From Paraburkholderia agricolaris (GTDB taxonomy: Bacteria; Pseudomonadota; Gammaproteobacteria; Burkholderiales; Burkholderiaceae): a stretch of DNA of 64,000 nt. Location of the stretch: positions 2,480,001-2,544,000 of the forward strand of contig NZ_QPER01000001.1 of the NCBI RefSeq assembly GCF_009455635.1. The letters are read 5' to 3'. Under the pieces are notes generated by a model. That model saw nothing but the letters and a program-made list of their open reading frames with translations. It ran no database searches and was not told the DNA's origin. Within the stretch, counting starts at the first letter, position 1. Each line of letters starts with the position of its first letter. Positions 27,872 through 38,252 of the stretch are shown here, in pieces. The position numbers and the translations under genes were made by a program.

Positions 27872-28732
27872 ATGCGAGCCTTGAACACCATTACTAAAGC
27901 GGCGATCAATTTGGCGGCCATCAAGAAGGCGGCCCGGAAAGTGGCCGGATACATTGCGTGTGCCGCGGCCGTCGCCGTTATTGCGGCTTGTCACGGCCTG
28001 CCGGAAAAGACCGACGAGACGGCTACGTGGAACAACAACAAATTATATACGGAGGCGAACGACGCTCTGACCGGTGGTGATTACGGCAAGTGCGCCAAGT
28101 ATTTCGAGATGCTCGAAGGCCGCGATCCGTTCGGCCACTTTGCCCAGCAGGCACAGATCAACGTCGCCTATTGCAACTGGAAAGATAACGAAAACGCCGC
28201 CGCCGACCAGGCGATCGACCGCTTCATCCAGTTGCACCCGGATCACCCGGACATCGCGTACGCGTACTACCTGAAGGGCATGATCCACTTCAACGACGAC
28301 CTCGGTCTGTTCGGCCGCTTCTCTGGCCAGGACATGAGCGAGCGCGATCCGAAGTCGCTGCGCGAGTCGTATGACGCGTTCAAGGTCGTGGTCGACAAGT
28401 ACCCGAACAGCAAGTATGCACCGGACGCCGCGCAACGCATGCGCTATATCGTGAACGCGCTGGCGTCGCACGAAGTCCACGCGGCGGATTATTACTACCG
28501 CCGTGGCGCCTACGTCGCGGCGATCAACCGCGCGCAACTGGCGTTGAAGGAATACAAGAACGCGCCGGCTATCGAAGACGCGCTGCACATCATGATGCTG
28601 TCGTACCAGAAGCTGAATCAGCCGCAACTGGCCGACGACACCAAGCGTATTCTGGCAGGCACCTTCCCTGACAGCCCGTATATCACGGGCCATGCAAGGC
28701 CGGGTAAGGAAAAGTCGTGGTGGCAGTTCTAA
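27872..28732 (+). CDS. bamD: Outer-membrane assembly lipoprotein BamD (ComL)
   Basis: 286 residues from [14 protein letters not shown]. The lipobox VIAAC places the lipid-bearing Cys at residue 40 after an unusually long signal region. Five TPR-like helix pairs follow, e.g. [22 protein letters not shown] and [19 protein letters not shown], typical of BamD. It is an essential partner of BamA in folding outer-membrane beta barrels. Earlier in-frame ATGs (from 27560) lie within antisense rluD and were rejected. Confidence 0.93.
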   Translation: MRALNTITKAAINLAAIKKAARKVAGYIACAAAVAVIAACHGLPEKTDETATWNNNKLYTEANDALTGGDYGKCAKYFEMLEGRDPFGHFAQQAQINVAYCNWKDNENAAADQAIDRFIQLHPDHPDIAYAYYLKGMIHFNDDLGLFGRFSGQDMSERDPKSLRESYDAFKVVVDKYPNSKYAPDAAQRMRYIVNALASHEVHAADYYYRRGAYVAAINRAQLALKEYKNAPAIEDALHIMMLSYQKLNQPQLADDTKRILAGTFPDSPYITGHARPGKEKSWWQF

Positions 28733-28760
28733 GCTTCAGCCACGCGCTTTAAGAACGCTT

Positions 28761-28802
28761 CAAACAGAAACGCCACGACCTCGGTCGTGGCGTTTCTGTT
28801 TG
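28761..28802. terminator. Bidirectional terminator between bamD and rlmD
   Basis: A perfect 19-base-pair stem (CAAACAGAAACGCCACGAC with GTCGTGGCGTTTCTGTTTG) closes a four-base loop, between two convergent genes. The T-rich arms on both sides fit termination in both directions. Confidence 0.85.
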
Positions 28803-28849
28803 TGGAGCGCAGCCAGCGTGCGCTCCAGGCCGGCTGGCGACAGGCGCTC

Positions 28850-30268
28850 TCAGTCCCGCTCGAACAGCGCAATCGACTCCACATGCGAGGTGTGCGGGAA
28901 CATGTTCACCACCCCCGCGCCCACCAGCCGGTAGCCGGCCTCATGCACCAGCAGGCTGGCGTCGCGAGCGAGCGTAGCCGGGGCGCACGACACGTAGACG
29001 ATACGCTTGGGCAACGGCCCGTTACCGCTCTGTGCGATCTCAGCGAGCGCCTTGGCGACGGCCAGCGCACCTTCGCGCGGCGGATCGATCAGGACTTTGT
29101 CGAAATGGCCGAGCGCGCGCAGATCGTCGGCGGTGACTTCGAACAGGTTTCGGCAGGCAAACGATGTGTGACCTGCCACGCCGTTCAGTTCGGCATTGGC
29201 CAGCGCACGCGAAGTCAGCACCTCACTGCCCTCGATACCCATCACTTCCTTCGAGATCCGGGCCAGCGGCAGCGTGAAATTGCCGATTCCGCAGAATAGA
29301 TCGAGCACGCGGTCGGTGCTGGCCGGGGCCAGCAGACGCAGTGCGCGACTCACCAGCACGCGATTGATCGCGTGGTTCACCTGGGTGAAATCGGTCGGCT
29401 TGAACGGCATCCGGATGTTGTATTCCGGGAGCGTGTAGTCGAGTTCCGCGTCGAGCGGATAGAACGGCGCGACCGTGTCAGAACCACCCGGCTGCAACCA
29501 CCACTGAATCTTGTGTTCGTCGGCGAAATCGCGCAGCACCTGCTCGTCCGCGGCGGTGAGCGGTGCGAGATTGCGCAGCACCAGTGCGGTAACCGAAGAA
29601 CCGACCGCCAGCTCGATCTGCGGCATACGATCGTGAATCGACAGCTTGCGAACCATGAAGCGCAGCGGCATCAGCATCGCCGACACATGCGGCGGCAGCA
29701 CCTCGCAGGTCTTCATATCGGAGATGTAGCTGCTCTTCTTCTCGTAGAAACCGATGCGCATGCCGCCCTTTTCCGGCAGATAGCGCACAGCCAGACGCGC
29801 GCGGTAGCGATATCCCCACGCCGGCCCATGAATGGGACGGTACACCGTCTCGGGGCGCAGCTTCGCCAGATGCTGGAAATTGTCTTCGAGCACGCGTTGC
29901 TTGACGGCGATCTGGGCGCGGATGTCGAGATGCTGCATCGAACAGCCGCCGCAAATATCGAAGTAGGTGCATTTCGGCTTCGTGCGAAGCACGCTTTCGC
30001 GGAACACCTGGACCACCTCGGCGTGCTCGAATTTCGGCTTGCTGCGATGGGTCGAGTAGCTGACGCGCTCGCCAGGCAGCGCGCCTTCGACAAAGATTAC
30101 CTTGCCGGGCGTGCCGTCTTCGCTCTCGATACGGCCCACGCCGCGCGCTTCCATATCGAGCGAAACGATTTCGATGATCGGCTCATTGCCGGTGATGACG
30201 TGCGCCTTGACCGGAGCGGGCGCCTTCTGGCGCTTGGGCGAGCGACGTTGGGGGGCAGTTCGGGACAC
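28850..30268 (-). CDS. rlmD: 23S rRNA (uracil-1939-C5)-methyltransferase RlmD
   Basis: 472 residues. An N-terminal TRAM domain precedes the iron-sulfur ligands in CTYFDICGGCSMQH. The SAM-binding part shows VLDLFCGIGNFTLPLA and the catalytic region IDPPREGA and YVSCAPATLARD with the nucleophilic Cys. This is the RumA/RlmD type of radical-independent 5-methyluridine enzyme. The start follows a short basic extension. It is transcribed toward bamD and shares the terminator at 28761. Confidence 0.93.
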   Translation of the reverse strand: MSRTAPQRRSPKRQKAPAPVKAHVITGNEPIIEIVSLDMEARGVGRIESEDGTPGKVIFVEGALPGERVSYSTHRSKPKFEHAEVVQVFRESVLRTKPKCTYFDICGGCSMQHLDIRAQIAVKQRVLEDNFQHLAKLRPETVYRPIHGPAWGYRYRARLAVRYLPEKGGMRIGFYEKKSSYISDMKTCEVLPPHVSAMLMPLRFMVRKLSIHDRMPQIELAVGSSVTALVLRNLAPLTAADEQVLRDFADEHKIQWWLQPGGSDTVAPFYPLDAELDYTLPEYNIRMPFKPTDFTQVNHAINRVLVSRALRLLAPASTDRVLDLFCGIGNFTLPLARISKEVMGIEGSEVLTSRALANAELNGVAGHTSFACRNLFEVTADDLRALGHFDKVLIDPPREGALAVAKALAEIAQSGNGPLPKRIVYVSCAPATLARDASLLVHEAGYRLVGAGVVNMFPHTSHVESIALFERD

Positions 30269-30423
30269 CTGCGACTTCCTGACAAACTTGGGGAAAGGCG
30301 AGATTGTAGACGAAGCGCCGCCATTGCCAACGATTTGGCGCGACTGCGGCGGCTAGCGCCTGCCTGCTTGCGCCATAGCCGATTTGCGTACTGCCAACCG
30401 CTTCGCTAGCAGAATATTACGGC

Positions 30424-31200
30424 TTATTGATCAAATGCAGCCAGATACTCGGCCCATTGCGGCGCCGCCTCCAGCGCTAACGCATTCTTGACCAGGTTGA
30501 TCTCGTCAGCATACTCCGCGGCCGAAAACGCGCCGCGGATCAGCTGGAAGCGGCAATACAGCAGATAGGTATTGACGACGTCGGTCTCGCAATAATTGCG
30601 GATTTCCTCGATGCGCCCTTCCTGGTACGCGTGCCACACCTGGCTGCCGTCCATCCCCATCTTGCCGGGGAAGCCGCACATCTTCGCGAGCGCGTCGAGC
30701 GGCGCGTTGGCGCGCGCCTGATACATCGCCAGCACGTCCATCAGATCGGTGTGGCGCGCGTGATAGCGGCTGATGTAGTTGTTCCACTTGAACTCGCGGT
30801 CGTCCTCGCCGAGGTCCCAGAAACGGGACGCCGGGATGCCGTTGACCAGCGCGCGGTAGTTCAGCACCGGCAGATCGAACCCGCCGCCGTTCCACGACAC
30901 GAGTTGCGGCGTGTACTTTTCGATCACGCGATAAAACGACTGCACGAGCGCCGCCTCGCCGTCTTCCAGCGTGCCGAGCGAGCGCACACGGAAACCGTTG
31001 TTGTCGCGGAACACACAGGAAATCGCCGCGATCCGCTGCAGGTGATGCGGCAGGAAATCGCTGCCGGTTTTTTCGCGACGAGCCGCAAAAGCGTGCTCGG
31101 CGACTTCGGCGTCGCTCAACGTGGCGGGCAAATCTTCGAGGCGGCGAATGCCGGCGACATCGGGAATCGTCTCGATGTCGAATACAAGAATCGGTGTCAT
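30424..31200 (-). CDS. PolB-like 3'-5' exonuclease
   Basis: 258 residues from MTPILVFDIETIPD. The DEDD motifs are present: FDIET (ExoI), SWNGGGFDLPVLNYR (ExoII) and IRNYCETDVVNTYLLY (ExoIII), which match the predicted exonuclease related to the proofreading domain of family B polymerases. It lies 4 bases after the rpoS stop on the same strand, so it is probably read through from rpoS. It would degrade single-stranded DNA or RNA; its cellular role is not known to me. Confidence 0.85.
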   Translation of the reverse strand: MTPILVFDIETIPDVAGIRRLEDLPATLSDAEVAEHAFAARREKTGSDFLPHHLQRIAAISCVFRDNNGFRVRSLGTLEDGEAALVQSFYRVIEKYTPQLVSWNGGGFDLPVLNYRALVNGIPASRFWDLGEDDREFKWNNYISRYHARHTDLMDVLAMYQARANAPLDALAKMCGFPGKMGMDGSQVWHAYQEGRIEEIRNYCETDVVNTYLLYCRFQLIRGAFSAAEYADEINLVKNALALEAAPQWAEYLAAFDQ

Positions 31201-31204
31201 CAGC

Positions 31205-32287
31205 TTAGAGAACGGCGTCCTTCCGAACACCGTTGGAGGCAAAGAAGCGCTTTAACCGCACCAGCGCTTCCTGTTGGATCTGGCGTACACGCTCGCGCGT
31301 GAGGCCCATTTCGTCGGCCAGCTCTTCGAGCGTGGCGGGCTCGATGTGGTTCAGCCCGAAGCGGCGTTCGATCACATGACGATGCTTGTCCGACAGCCGT
31401 GCGAGCCACGCACGCGTAAGCGTTTCCAGCTCGCGATGCTGCACCTCGGCATCCGGCGACTGGCTTTGGTCGTCGGACAGCAGATCGAGCAGACTGCTTG
31501 CCGGGTCGAGATCGAGCGGCGCGTCGAGCGACGCGGTGTGCTCGTTCAGCGCGAGGATGTCGGTGACTTCGTCGGTGGTCTTGCCGGTCAGATAGGCAAT
31601 GTCGTCGATGCTGGCGTCGCGGCGCTCGGCCGCCTCGCCGGAATTCATCGAATTTTTTTCCAGATGACGCTTCGCGCGCAGCACCTGGTTGAGCTCACGG
31701 ATCACGTGCACCGGCAAACGCACCGTGCGCGCCTGGTTCATGATCGCGCGCTCGATGCTCTGGCGAATCCACCAGGTGGCATACGTCGAGAAACGGAAGC
31801 CCCGTGTGGGATCGAATTTCTCGATGGCGTGCATCAGGCCGAGGTTGCCCTCTTCGATCAGATCGAGCAGCGGCACACCACGATTCAGATAACCCTTCGC
31901 GATGCTGACAACGAGCCGCAAATTACGCTCGATCATCACCTGGCGTGCGTCGAACTCACCCGCCTTCGCCAGACGCGAATACTTCTGCTCTTCTTCGACG
32001 GTCAGGAGCGGTTTGACGCTGATGCGATTCAGGTAATGCTGAATCGTGTCGGCCGTCAACTCGGCTTGCAGCAGCGCGCGGAAATCGTCGACGTCGGGCG
32101 GGGTGTCGCTCGCGCCTTCGCGGGTCTCTCCGGTTTCTTCCGCAGCGCCCTGGCGTTCGTCGAGATCGCGCTCTTCGACGACCTCTTCTTCCGCTTCAGA
32201 AGCGCCGCTATCCTCCACCGAAGCGGACGTGACGCGGCTAATCGTCTCAGACTCGGCTTGCGGCAGGCGGCGCTTCGATTTCGGCAT
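31205..32287 (-). CDS. rpoS: RNA polymerase sigma factor RpoS
   Basis: 360 residues. An acidic N-terminal part (about 20-60, [17 protein letters not shown]) precedes region 1.2 ([21 protein letters not shown]), region 2 ([38 protein letters not shown]), region 3 and region 4 ([23 protein letters not shown]). It directs stationary-phase and stress transcription. The acidic extension is longer than in E. coli RpoS. It lies in the surE-pcm-nlpD-rpoS order and may also have a promoter inside nlpD. Confidence 0.95.
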   Translation of the reverse strand: MPKSKRRLPQAESETISRVTSASVEDSGASEAEEEVVEERDLDERQGAAEETGETREGASDTPPDVDDFRALLQAELTADTIQHYLNRISVKPLLTVEEEQKYSRLAKAGEFDARQVMIERNLRLVVSIAKGYLNRGVPLLDLIEEGNLGLMHAIEKFDPTRGFRFSTYATWWIRQSIERAIMNQARTVRLPVHVIRELNQVLRAKRHLEKNSMNSGEAAERRDASIDDIAYLTGKTTDEVTDILALNEHTASLDAPLDLDPASSLLDLLSDDQSQSPDAEVQHRELETLTRAWLARLSDKHRHVIERRFGLNHIEPATLEELADEMGLTRERVRQIQQEALVRLKRFFASNGVRKDAVL

Positions 32288-32298
32288 GGTCGTATCGC

Positions 32299-33228
32299 TT
32301 ATTGCGGCGGCAAATACTTCAGTGGGTCGACAGGTTTACCCTGCCGGCGAACTTCGAAATGCAACATCACGCGGTCGGAATCGCTATTGCCCATCTCAGC
32401 GATCTTCTGCCCTTTGGTTACCGCATCCCCCTCTTTTACCATCAAAGCGCGGTTGTGTGCATACGCCGTGAGATAAGTTGCATCATGCTTGATGATAATG
32501 AGATTGCCGTAACCACGCAGCCCATTTCCGGCATAAACCACGCGGCCATCCGCGGAGGCCTTGACGGGATCGCCCGCTGCACCGCCGATATTAATGCCCT
32601 TGTTGGTCGAATCGTTGAACGTACCGAGCATCGGCCCGCGCACCGGCCACGCGAACGCGATGTTGCCGGACGCACCGGTACTCGAGTCACTCGCGGCACC
32701 CGGGTTGGCCGGCGGCGTCGCCGCGTTCGCACTCGAACCATAGACCGGCGGCGCCGCGACGCCTGCTGCGGCACCGGCCACCGGCGGCGTGCTGCCAAGC
32801 GGCGCGCTCTGTACCGCGCCGCCACCGACCGGCGCCGTCGCCACACCCGGCGTCAGCGCCGCAGTGTTCGCACCCGGCGGCACGACGCGCAGCAACTGGT
32901 CGACTTCGATCTGATTCGGATTGGTGAGATTGTTCCACGCCGAAATATCGCGATAGTTCTGGCCGTTCTCCAGCGCGATCCGGTACAGCGTATCGCCGGG
33001 TTTCACGCGATAGTAGCCCGGCGGCGGCGGTCCGAGCGGCACGGCCGGCTGCTGCGCGGCTTGCGTGCCGAGCGCGCCGCTGCCGGAGCGGTCGACGACG
33101 GGCGCCTGATCGAGACGGGTCGCACAGGCCGACATCAACAGGGACAAGGCGAGCACGCACACGCTACGCTGGGTTACGGTCATAGGAATATTCAGTCTGG
33201 TTCTTTGCATCGCGCGCAACATACTCAT
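32299..33228 (-). CDS. nlpD: NlpD-type LysM/M23 lipoprotein
   Basis: About 309 residues. The lipobox in LALSLLMSAC marks a lipoprotein. A LysM domain (YYRVKPGDTLYRIALENGQNYRDI) binds peptidoglycan, a long Pro/Ala/Gly-rich linker follows, and the C-terminal M23-like domain (FAWPVRGPMLGTFND, GINIGGAAGDPVKASADGRV, MLHFEVRRQGKPVDPLKYLP) lacks the first catalytic His (N in GINIG), as in activator-type EnvC/NlpD proteins. It probably activates amidases at division. The start is uncertain: ATGs at 33228, 33210 and 33183 all precede the signal peptide. Confidence 0.9.
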   Translation of the reverse strand: MSMLRAMQRTRLNIPMTVTQRSVCVLALSLLMSACATRLDQAPVVDRSGSGALGTQAAQQPAVPLGPPPPGYYRVKPGDTLYRIALENGQNYRDISAWNNLTNPNQIEVDQLLRVVPPGANTAALTPGVATAPVGGGAVQSAPLGSTPPVAGAAAGVAAPPVYGSSANAATPPANPGAASDSSTGASGNIAFAWPVRGPMLGTFNDSTNKGINIGGAAGDPVKASADGRVVYAGNGLRGYGNLIIIKHDATYLTAYAHNRALMVKEGDAVTKGQKIAEMGNSDSDRVMLHFEVRRQGKPVDPLKYLPPQ

Positions 33229-33233
33229 CGGTG

Positions 33234-34304
33234 TCAAATCACTCCGGATTTTAAGGGTACAAAGAAAACGCGATCAAGCCGCGACTCGCGCCACTGCGCG
33301 GGTCCGAGGCGTTCAACCAGGGTCAGCACCTGGTTCTGGCCTTCCTGCGAGCCGACCGGCGCGACCAGACGGCCGCCGATCGCGAGTTGTTCAAGCAATG
33401 CTTGCGGTACGTCCAGCCCCGCCGCCGCGATCACGATCGCATCGAACGGCGCCGCCGACGGCAACCCCAGGCGGCCGTCGCCGTAGTGCAACCGGATGTT
33501 CGGAATGCGCAGCGGACGCAAGTTTGTCTTCGCGCGTTCGGACAGCGGCTTGATACGTTCAATCGAATAAACATCCCGCGCGACCTGGCTCAGTACCGCG
33601 GCCTGATAGCCGCAGCCCGTACCGATTTCGAGCACGGTGTTCAACGCACGGCCGGCGGCCGCCAGCTCGATCATCCGCGCGACCACGGAGGGCTTGGAAA
33701 TCGTCTGGTGATGACCGATCGGCAGCGCGGCGTCTTCATAGGCCTGGGCCGCGAGACCCGGGTCGACGAACATGTGGCGCGGCACCACCGACATCGCGTT
33801 CAACACGCGCTGATCGGTCACACCGTTCGCACGCAGCCGTTCGACCATCCGTTCGCGAACCCGTTCCGAAGTTAGTGCCAAAGCGCCGTTCAGCGCGACA
33901 TTCGGCACCGCACTGCGCTCGCTGAGTTTGGCCGCAGGTTTGCTGAGCGGCGCCGGTTTTGGTGCGGCGCGCACAACCGAACCTTGCGCGACGGCTACTG
34001 CGTGCGGTTTGGCTTGCGACTTGGCCGGCGCGTTGCCCGACGTGCTTACAGGCGCCTTCGTCGGCGCCTTGGTGGGTGGCTTTGCTTGCGGCGTCGCCTG
34101 GGTTTGGGCCTGCGCCCTCACCGGCGGCTTCGCGGGGGTTTTCCCACCGGCACCCGCGGCCGGATTTTTCGCCGATTGCGGGCGAGCATTCAGCGCCGCG
34201 AGCGCCGCCGCGCGCATATCACCCGGACGACCTTCAACCCTGCGCGGTTCGCGCACCAGGTCCTCGAGGCCGAGCGGGAAGCGCTTTGCGCGCTCGCTGG
34301 TCAT
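33234..34304 (-). CDS. pcm: Protein-L-isoaspartate O-methyltransferase with long N-terminal extension
   Basis: 356 residues against about 208 in E. coli. The C-terminal 215 form the enzyme: [24 protein letters not shown] (catalytic region), [27 protein letters not shown] (SAM loop) and [18 protein letters not shown]. The first 140 residues are rich in Pro, Lys and Ala ([25 protein letters not shown]) and probably disordered and basic. It repairs isoaspartyl damage in aged proteins. It overlaps surE by 4 bases and ends 5 bases before nlpD. Confidence 0.92.
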   Translation of the reverse strand: MTSERAKRFPLGLEDLVREPRRVEGRPGDMRAAALAALNARPQSAKNPAAGAGGKTPAKPPVRAQAQTQATPQAKPPTKAPTKAPVSTSGNAPAKSQAKPHAVAVAQGSVVRAAPKPAPLSKPAAKLSERSAVPNVALNGALALTSERVRERMVERLRANGVTDQRVLNAMSVVPRHMFVDPGLAAQAYEDAALPIGHHQTISKPSVVARMIELAAAGRALNTVLEIGTGCGYQAAVLSQVARDVYSIERIKPLSERAKTNLRPLRIPNIRLHYGDGRLGLPSAAPFDAIVIAAAGLDVPQALLEQLAIGGRLVAPVGSQEGQNQVLTLVERLGPAQWRESRLDRVFFVPLKSGVI

Positions 34305-35059
34305 GAAGCGCCGCTACCGGCGCGCGCCCAGTCGCGCGCTGCGGGCAGCATTTGCGTGTGGGTCAGATCGAGCTGCAACGGCGTGATCGACACCTGGCCG
34401 TTCGCGACAGCGTGGAAATCGGTACCTTCGCTCGCATCGCGCGCGCTGCCCGACGGACCGATCCAATAGATCGGTTCGCCGCGCGGGTTGGTCTGGCGGA
34501 TCACCGGCTGCGACGGATGCCGCTTGCCGAGACGCGTGATGTGCCAGCCGCCGAGTTGCTCATACGGCAAGTTCGGAATATTGACGTTCAGGAGCGGATG
34601 CCCCGGCAGCGGTTGCTCGAGGTAGTGCGCGACGATCTCGGCCGCCACGCGCGCGGCGTCTTCGAGGTGCCCCCAATCCTTGTCGACCAGCGAGAAGGCA
34701 ATGGCCGGCACGCCGAACATGATGCCTTCGGTGGCGGCGGCGACGGTGCCCGAATAGAGCGTGTCCTCGCCCATGTTCTGGCCGTTGTTGATACCCGAGA
34801 CGACGAGGTCCGGCGTGTGGTCCAGCATACCGGTCAGCGCGATGTGCACCGAATCGGTTGGCGTGCCGTTCACATAGTAGAAACCGTTCGCCGAGCGCAG
34901 CACCGAAAGCGGACGCGACAGCGTCAAGGAATTGGACGCGCCGCTGCAGTTCTGCTCGGGGGCCATCACGGTGACGTTCGCGATCGGCTTGAGCGCTTCG
35001 TAAAGCGCGGCAAGCCCGGGCGCCAGATAGCCGTCGTCATTGCTGAGTAGGATTCGCAT
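34301..35059 (-). CDS. surE: 5'/3'-nucleotidase SurE
   Basis: 252 residues from [15 protein letters not shown], whose NDDG supplies the metal-binding Asp pair. [13 protein letters not shown] and [23 protein letters not shown] are the other signature blocks. It dephosphorylates nucleoside monophosphates, preferring 3'-AMP in many species. It is the first gene of surE-pcm-nlpD-rpoS and overlaps pcm by 4 bases. An upstream in-frame ATG at 35200 was rejected as the conserved family start is [10 protein letters not shown]. Confidence 0.95.
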   Translation of the reverse strand: MRILLSNDDGYLAPGLAALYEALKPIANVTVMAPEQNCSGASNSLTLSRPLSVLRSANGFYYVNGTPTDSVHIALTGMLDHTPDLVVSGINNGQNMGEDTLYSGTVAAATEGIMFGVPAIAFSLVDKDWGHLEDAARVAAEIVAHYLEQPLPGHPLLNVNIPNLPYEQLGGWHITRLGKRHPSQPVIRQTNPRGEPIYWIGPSGSARDASEGTDFHAVANGQVSITPLQLDLTHTQMLPAARDWARAGSGAS

Positions 35060-35286
35060 GCGGCGATTGTAACCGAGGAAAGAAGGCACGCGAACGACAC
35101 GGCAGGCGCTACGCGCATCCCATGCAAAGCGCACGCGCCAGGCACCACGCCGGCGGGTATCGTCCTCACGGACACCGGGCCCGGAACAATAAAAACGCAC
35201 GGTCGTGCTGTTTGTTTTACACTCAGAATAGTTGCGACGCCCCGAGGGAAGTCCCCGCGGGGAACCCCGATCGATATGGAGACACG

Positions 35287-36261
35287 ATGCGCGCGATTCG
35301 CTGTAATCAGTACGGGCCGCCGGAAAGCCTGGTTGTCGAAAATCTGCCGGATCTCGAGCCGCCGCCCGGACACGTCGTCATCGACGTCAAAGCGGCCGCT
35401 GTCAACTTTCCCGATGTGTTGATCATCGAGAACAAATACCAGTTCAAACCGCCGCTGCCCTTTACGCCCGGCTCCGAAGTCGCGGGCGTCGTGCGCGCGG
35501 TCGGCGCGGATGTGACGCAGTTCAAGCCGGGCTCCCGTGTGGTCGCGTTCACCGGCTCGGGTGGATTTGCCGAGCAGGCGCTGGCACCGGTCACGGCCTG
35601 CGTGCCGCTCGCGGACGGCGTCGAGTTCGAACTGGCCGCCGCGTTCACGCTCGCCTACGGCACGTCGCATCACGCGGTAGTTGATCGCGGCCAGTTGAAG
35701 GCCGGTGAAACGATGCTGGTGCTGGGCGCGGCGGGCGGCGTCGGGCTCGCCGCGGTCGAGATCGGCAAAGCGCTCGGCGCGCGCGTGATCGCGGCGGCGT
35801 CGAGCGACGAGAAGCTTGCCACTTGCGTGAAGCACGGCGCGGACGCCACCATCAACTACAGCACCGAAGACCTGCGCGAACGGATCAAGGCGCTGACCGA
35901 CGGCAAGGGTCCGGATGTCATCTACGATCCGGTCGGCGGTATGTATGCGGAACCGGCGTTTCGCAGCATCGGCTGGCGCGGGCGTTATCTGGTGGTCGGC
36001 TTTGCGAACGGCGAGATTCCGAAGTTGCCGCTCAACCTGACGCTGCTCAAAGGCGCTAGCCTGGTCGGCGTATTCTGGGGTGACTTTGCAAAACGCGAGC
36101 CGCAGCACAATCACGCCGCGTTCGAGCAGATGACCGGCTGGATCGGCGAAGGCAAGCTCAAGCCTTACGTGTCGGCGCGCTATTCGCTGGAAGATACCGG
36201 CCGCGCGTTGCGCGATATGGCGGAGCGCCGGGTGATCGGGAAGGTGGTGATTACGCCCTAG
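35287..36261 (+). CDS. NADPH:quinone oxidoreductase-like MDR protein
   Basis: 324 residues from [16 protein letters not shown], after GGAGA. GroES-like domain ([23 protein letters not shown]) and Rossmann domain ([21 protein letters not shown]) are intact; no catalytic-zinc ligands. The C-terminal [15 protein letters not shown] block matches the quinone-oxidoreductase-like group common in proteobacteria. The likely role is reduction of quinones or reactive enones. It is monocistronic, divergent from surE and closed by the terminator at 36311. Confidence 0.85.
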   Translation: MRAIRCNQYGPPESLVVENLPDLEPPPGHVVIDVKAAAVNFPDVLIIENKYQFKPPLPFTPGSEVAGVVRAVGADVTQFKPGSRVVAFTGSGGFAEQALAPVTACVPLADGVEFELAAAFTLAYGTSHHAVVDRGQLKAGETMLVLGAAGGVGLAAVEIGKALGARVIAAASSDEKLATCVKHGADATINYSTEDLRERIKALTDGKGPDVIYDPVGGMYAEPAFRSIGWRGRYLVVGFANGEIPKLPLNLTLLKGASLVGVFWGDFAKREPQHNHAAFEQMTGWIGEGKLKPYVSARYSLEDTGRALRDMAERRVIGKVVITP

Positions 36262-36310
36262 CCGGTTGGCCGTTGCGCGTTCAAGCTACGCTTCGTCGAG
36301 CCGCAAATAA

Positions 36311-36342
36311 AACGGCGCGCGGTTTTAAAACCACGCGCCGTT
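36311..36342. terminator. Bidirectional terminator after quinone oxidoreductase gene
   Basis: Arms of 16 bases (AACGGCGCGCGGTTTT with AAAACCACGCGCCGTT, one G-U pair) are followed by TTT on the plus strand and preceded by AAAA. It separates convergent genes. Confidence 0.8.
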
Positions 36343-36393
36343 TTTGCTGGACCTTTGCTAGCGGGCCTTCACGGCCCGATCTTGCCTGCGTGA

Positions 36394-37218
36394 CTACAGC
36401 TTTTCCGTATCACCCGACTTCGGCTGCCACTTCATCAACCGACGCTCGCCAATCCCAACAATCGCATCGAGAATCAGCGCGAACGCCGTTAGCACCAGAA
36501 TCCCCGCGAACACCGTATTGATATCGAAGGTGCCTTCGGCTTGCAGAATCAGATAGCCGACGCCGCGCGCCGAGCCGAGATATTCCCCCACCACCGAGCC
36601 GACAAACGCCAGCCCCACCGACGTATGCAGGCTCGAAAACACCCAGCTCATCGCGCTCGGCAGATAAACAAAACGCAGCAGCTGCTTGCGGTTCGCCCCA
36701 AGCATGCGCGCGTTGGCAAGTACCACCGGGCTCACTTCCTTCACGCCCTGATAGACGTTGAAGAACACGATAAAGAACACCAGCGTGACGCCCAGCGCCA
36801 CCTTCGACCAGATGCCGAGGCCAAACCACACGCCGAAAATCGGCGCGAGAATCACGCGCGGCATCGAGTTGGCCGCCTTGATATACGGATCGAATAGCGC
36901 GCTCGCGAGCGGCGACAGCGCGAGCCACAGACCGACGCCGAGTCCGAAGGCGGTGCCTAGCGCGAACGCGAGGACCGTTTCGACCAGGGTGATCCACAGG
37001 TGCAGATAGATTTCGCCGCCCGTGAACCACTCCCAGATGCGCTGCAACACCTTCTGCGGCTCGCCGAAGAAGAACGCAGCCTTGTTCGGATCGTCGAAAT
37101 AGAACGGCGGCAGCAGCGTCGGACTGGTCAGCGCGTACCAGAGCACAAAACACAGCACGAGCAGCAGCCACTGCCAGATCACCAGGTTCGCCCGGTTCGG
37201 GCGCAACGTCTTCCACAT
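36394..37218 (-). CDS. ABC transporter permease, NitT/TauT type
   Basis: 274 residues from MWKTLRPNRANLVIWQW with about six membrane helices. The EAA-like loop is recognisable near ANARMLGANRKQLLRFVYLPSA, placing it in the nitrate/sulfonate/taurine permease group. It is the last of three ABC genes on the minus strand (substrate-binding protein at 38253, ATPase at 37329). It has only one permease gene, as usual for this group. The substrate is not known. Confidence 0.88.
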   Translation of the reverse strand: MWKTLRPNRANLVIWQWLLLVLCFVLWYALTSPTLLPPFYFDDPNKAAFFFGEPQKVLQRIWEWFTGGEIYLHLWITLVETVLAFALGTAFGLGVGLWLALSPLASALFDPYIKAANSMPRVILAPIFGVWFGLGIWSKVALGVTLVFFIVFFNVYQGVKEVSPVVLANARMLGANRKQLLRFVYLPSAMSWVFSSLHTSVGLAFVGSVVGEYLGSARGVGYLILQAEGTFDINTVFAGILVLTAFALILDAIVGIGERRLMKWQPKSGDTEKL

Positions 37219-37328
37219 GACTAGATTTGCCTTAGACGATTGATCGACACAACAACTGAGCGCCGCCCGCGAGCGCAGCAACGGAACGCCAACGCATCCT
37301 TCACCCGCGACGTGTCCGCGAGCCGTGA

Positions 37329-38141
37329 CTAAACGGCGGTGAGTTGCTGCTGGTAGCCCTTGAGCACCTCGTCGCGCAACACGCTCCAGATCTGTGCATG
37401 CAACTCGACGAAGCGCGGATGCGCGCGGATCTCGGCGACGTCGCGCGGACGCGGCAGATCGATCGCGAATTCGCCGATCGGGTGCGTGCCCGGCCCCGCC
37501 GACAGCACCACCACGCGGTCGGACATCGAGATCGCTTCGTCGAGATCGTGCGTGATGAACAGCACCGCCTTGCGTTTCGCCGCCCACAGGTCGAGCAACT
37601 CGTTTTCCATCAGCTGACGTGTCTGGATATCGAGCGCGGAAAACGGCTCGTCCATCAGAATGATGTCCGGGTCGAGGATCAAGGTCTGCGCCATTGCGAC
37701 GCGCTTGCGCATACCGCCCGACAGTTGATGCGGATAGCGATCGCCGAAACCGCCGAGTCCCACGCGCTTTAACCACTCGTCGGCTTTACTGCGCGCTTCG
37801 GACGGCGGTACGCCGTGAAAAGCGAGGCCGGCCATCACGTTGTCGATGGCCGAACGCCACGGCATCAGCGCATCGGCCTGAAACATGTAGCCGGCGCGCC
37901 GGTTGATCCCCTTGAGCGGCTCGCCGAACACACTGACCGTGCCCGACGACGGCTCCAGCAAACCCGCGCCGACATTTAACAAAGTGGATTTGCCGCACCC
38001 GGTCGGGCCGACCACCGAGACGAATTCGCCCGGGGCGATGCGCAAGGTCGTGTCCTTGACTGCTGTATAGCGCTGCGCGCGGTTGTCCCGCGCAGCGAAC
38101 GTGCAGGTGATGTTGTCGAGCGCCAGGGCGGCAACGGTCAT
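37329..38141 (-). CDS. ABC transporter ATP-binding protein, NitT/TauT type
   Basis: 270 residues from MTVAALALDNITCTFAA. Walker A (GPTGCGKSTLL), Q-loop region (MFQADALMPW), signature (LSGGMRKR), Walker B (IILMDEPFSALD) and the switch His (LFITHDLDEA) are all present. It energises uptake with the permease 110 bases downstream and the binding protein 111 bases upstream. Upstream in-frame ATGs were rejected because the family starts just before this point. Confidence 0.9.
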   Translation of the reverse strand: MTVAALALDNITCTFAARDNRAQRYTAVKDTTLRIAPGEFVSVVGPTGCGKSTLLNVGAGLLEPSSGTVSVFGEPLKGINRRAGYMFQADALMPWRSAIDNVMAGLAFHGVPPSEARSKADEWLKRVGLGGFGDRYPHQLSGGMRKRVAMAQTLILDPDIILMDEPFSALDIQTRQLMENELLDLWAAKRKAVLFITHDLDEAISMSDRVVVLSAGPGTHPIGEFAIDLPRPRDVAEIRAHPRFVELHAQIWSVLRDEVLKGYQQQLTAV

Positions 38142-38252
38142 CGTTCGACTCGCTTCGAAGATCGGTTTTGATTCTGGTTTGTCATGCCGTCGTGACAACG
38201 GGGTTCGAGGCGAGCGCAGCACGCACCGCCCTCGCCTCCGCGTTCACCGTGT

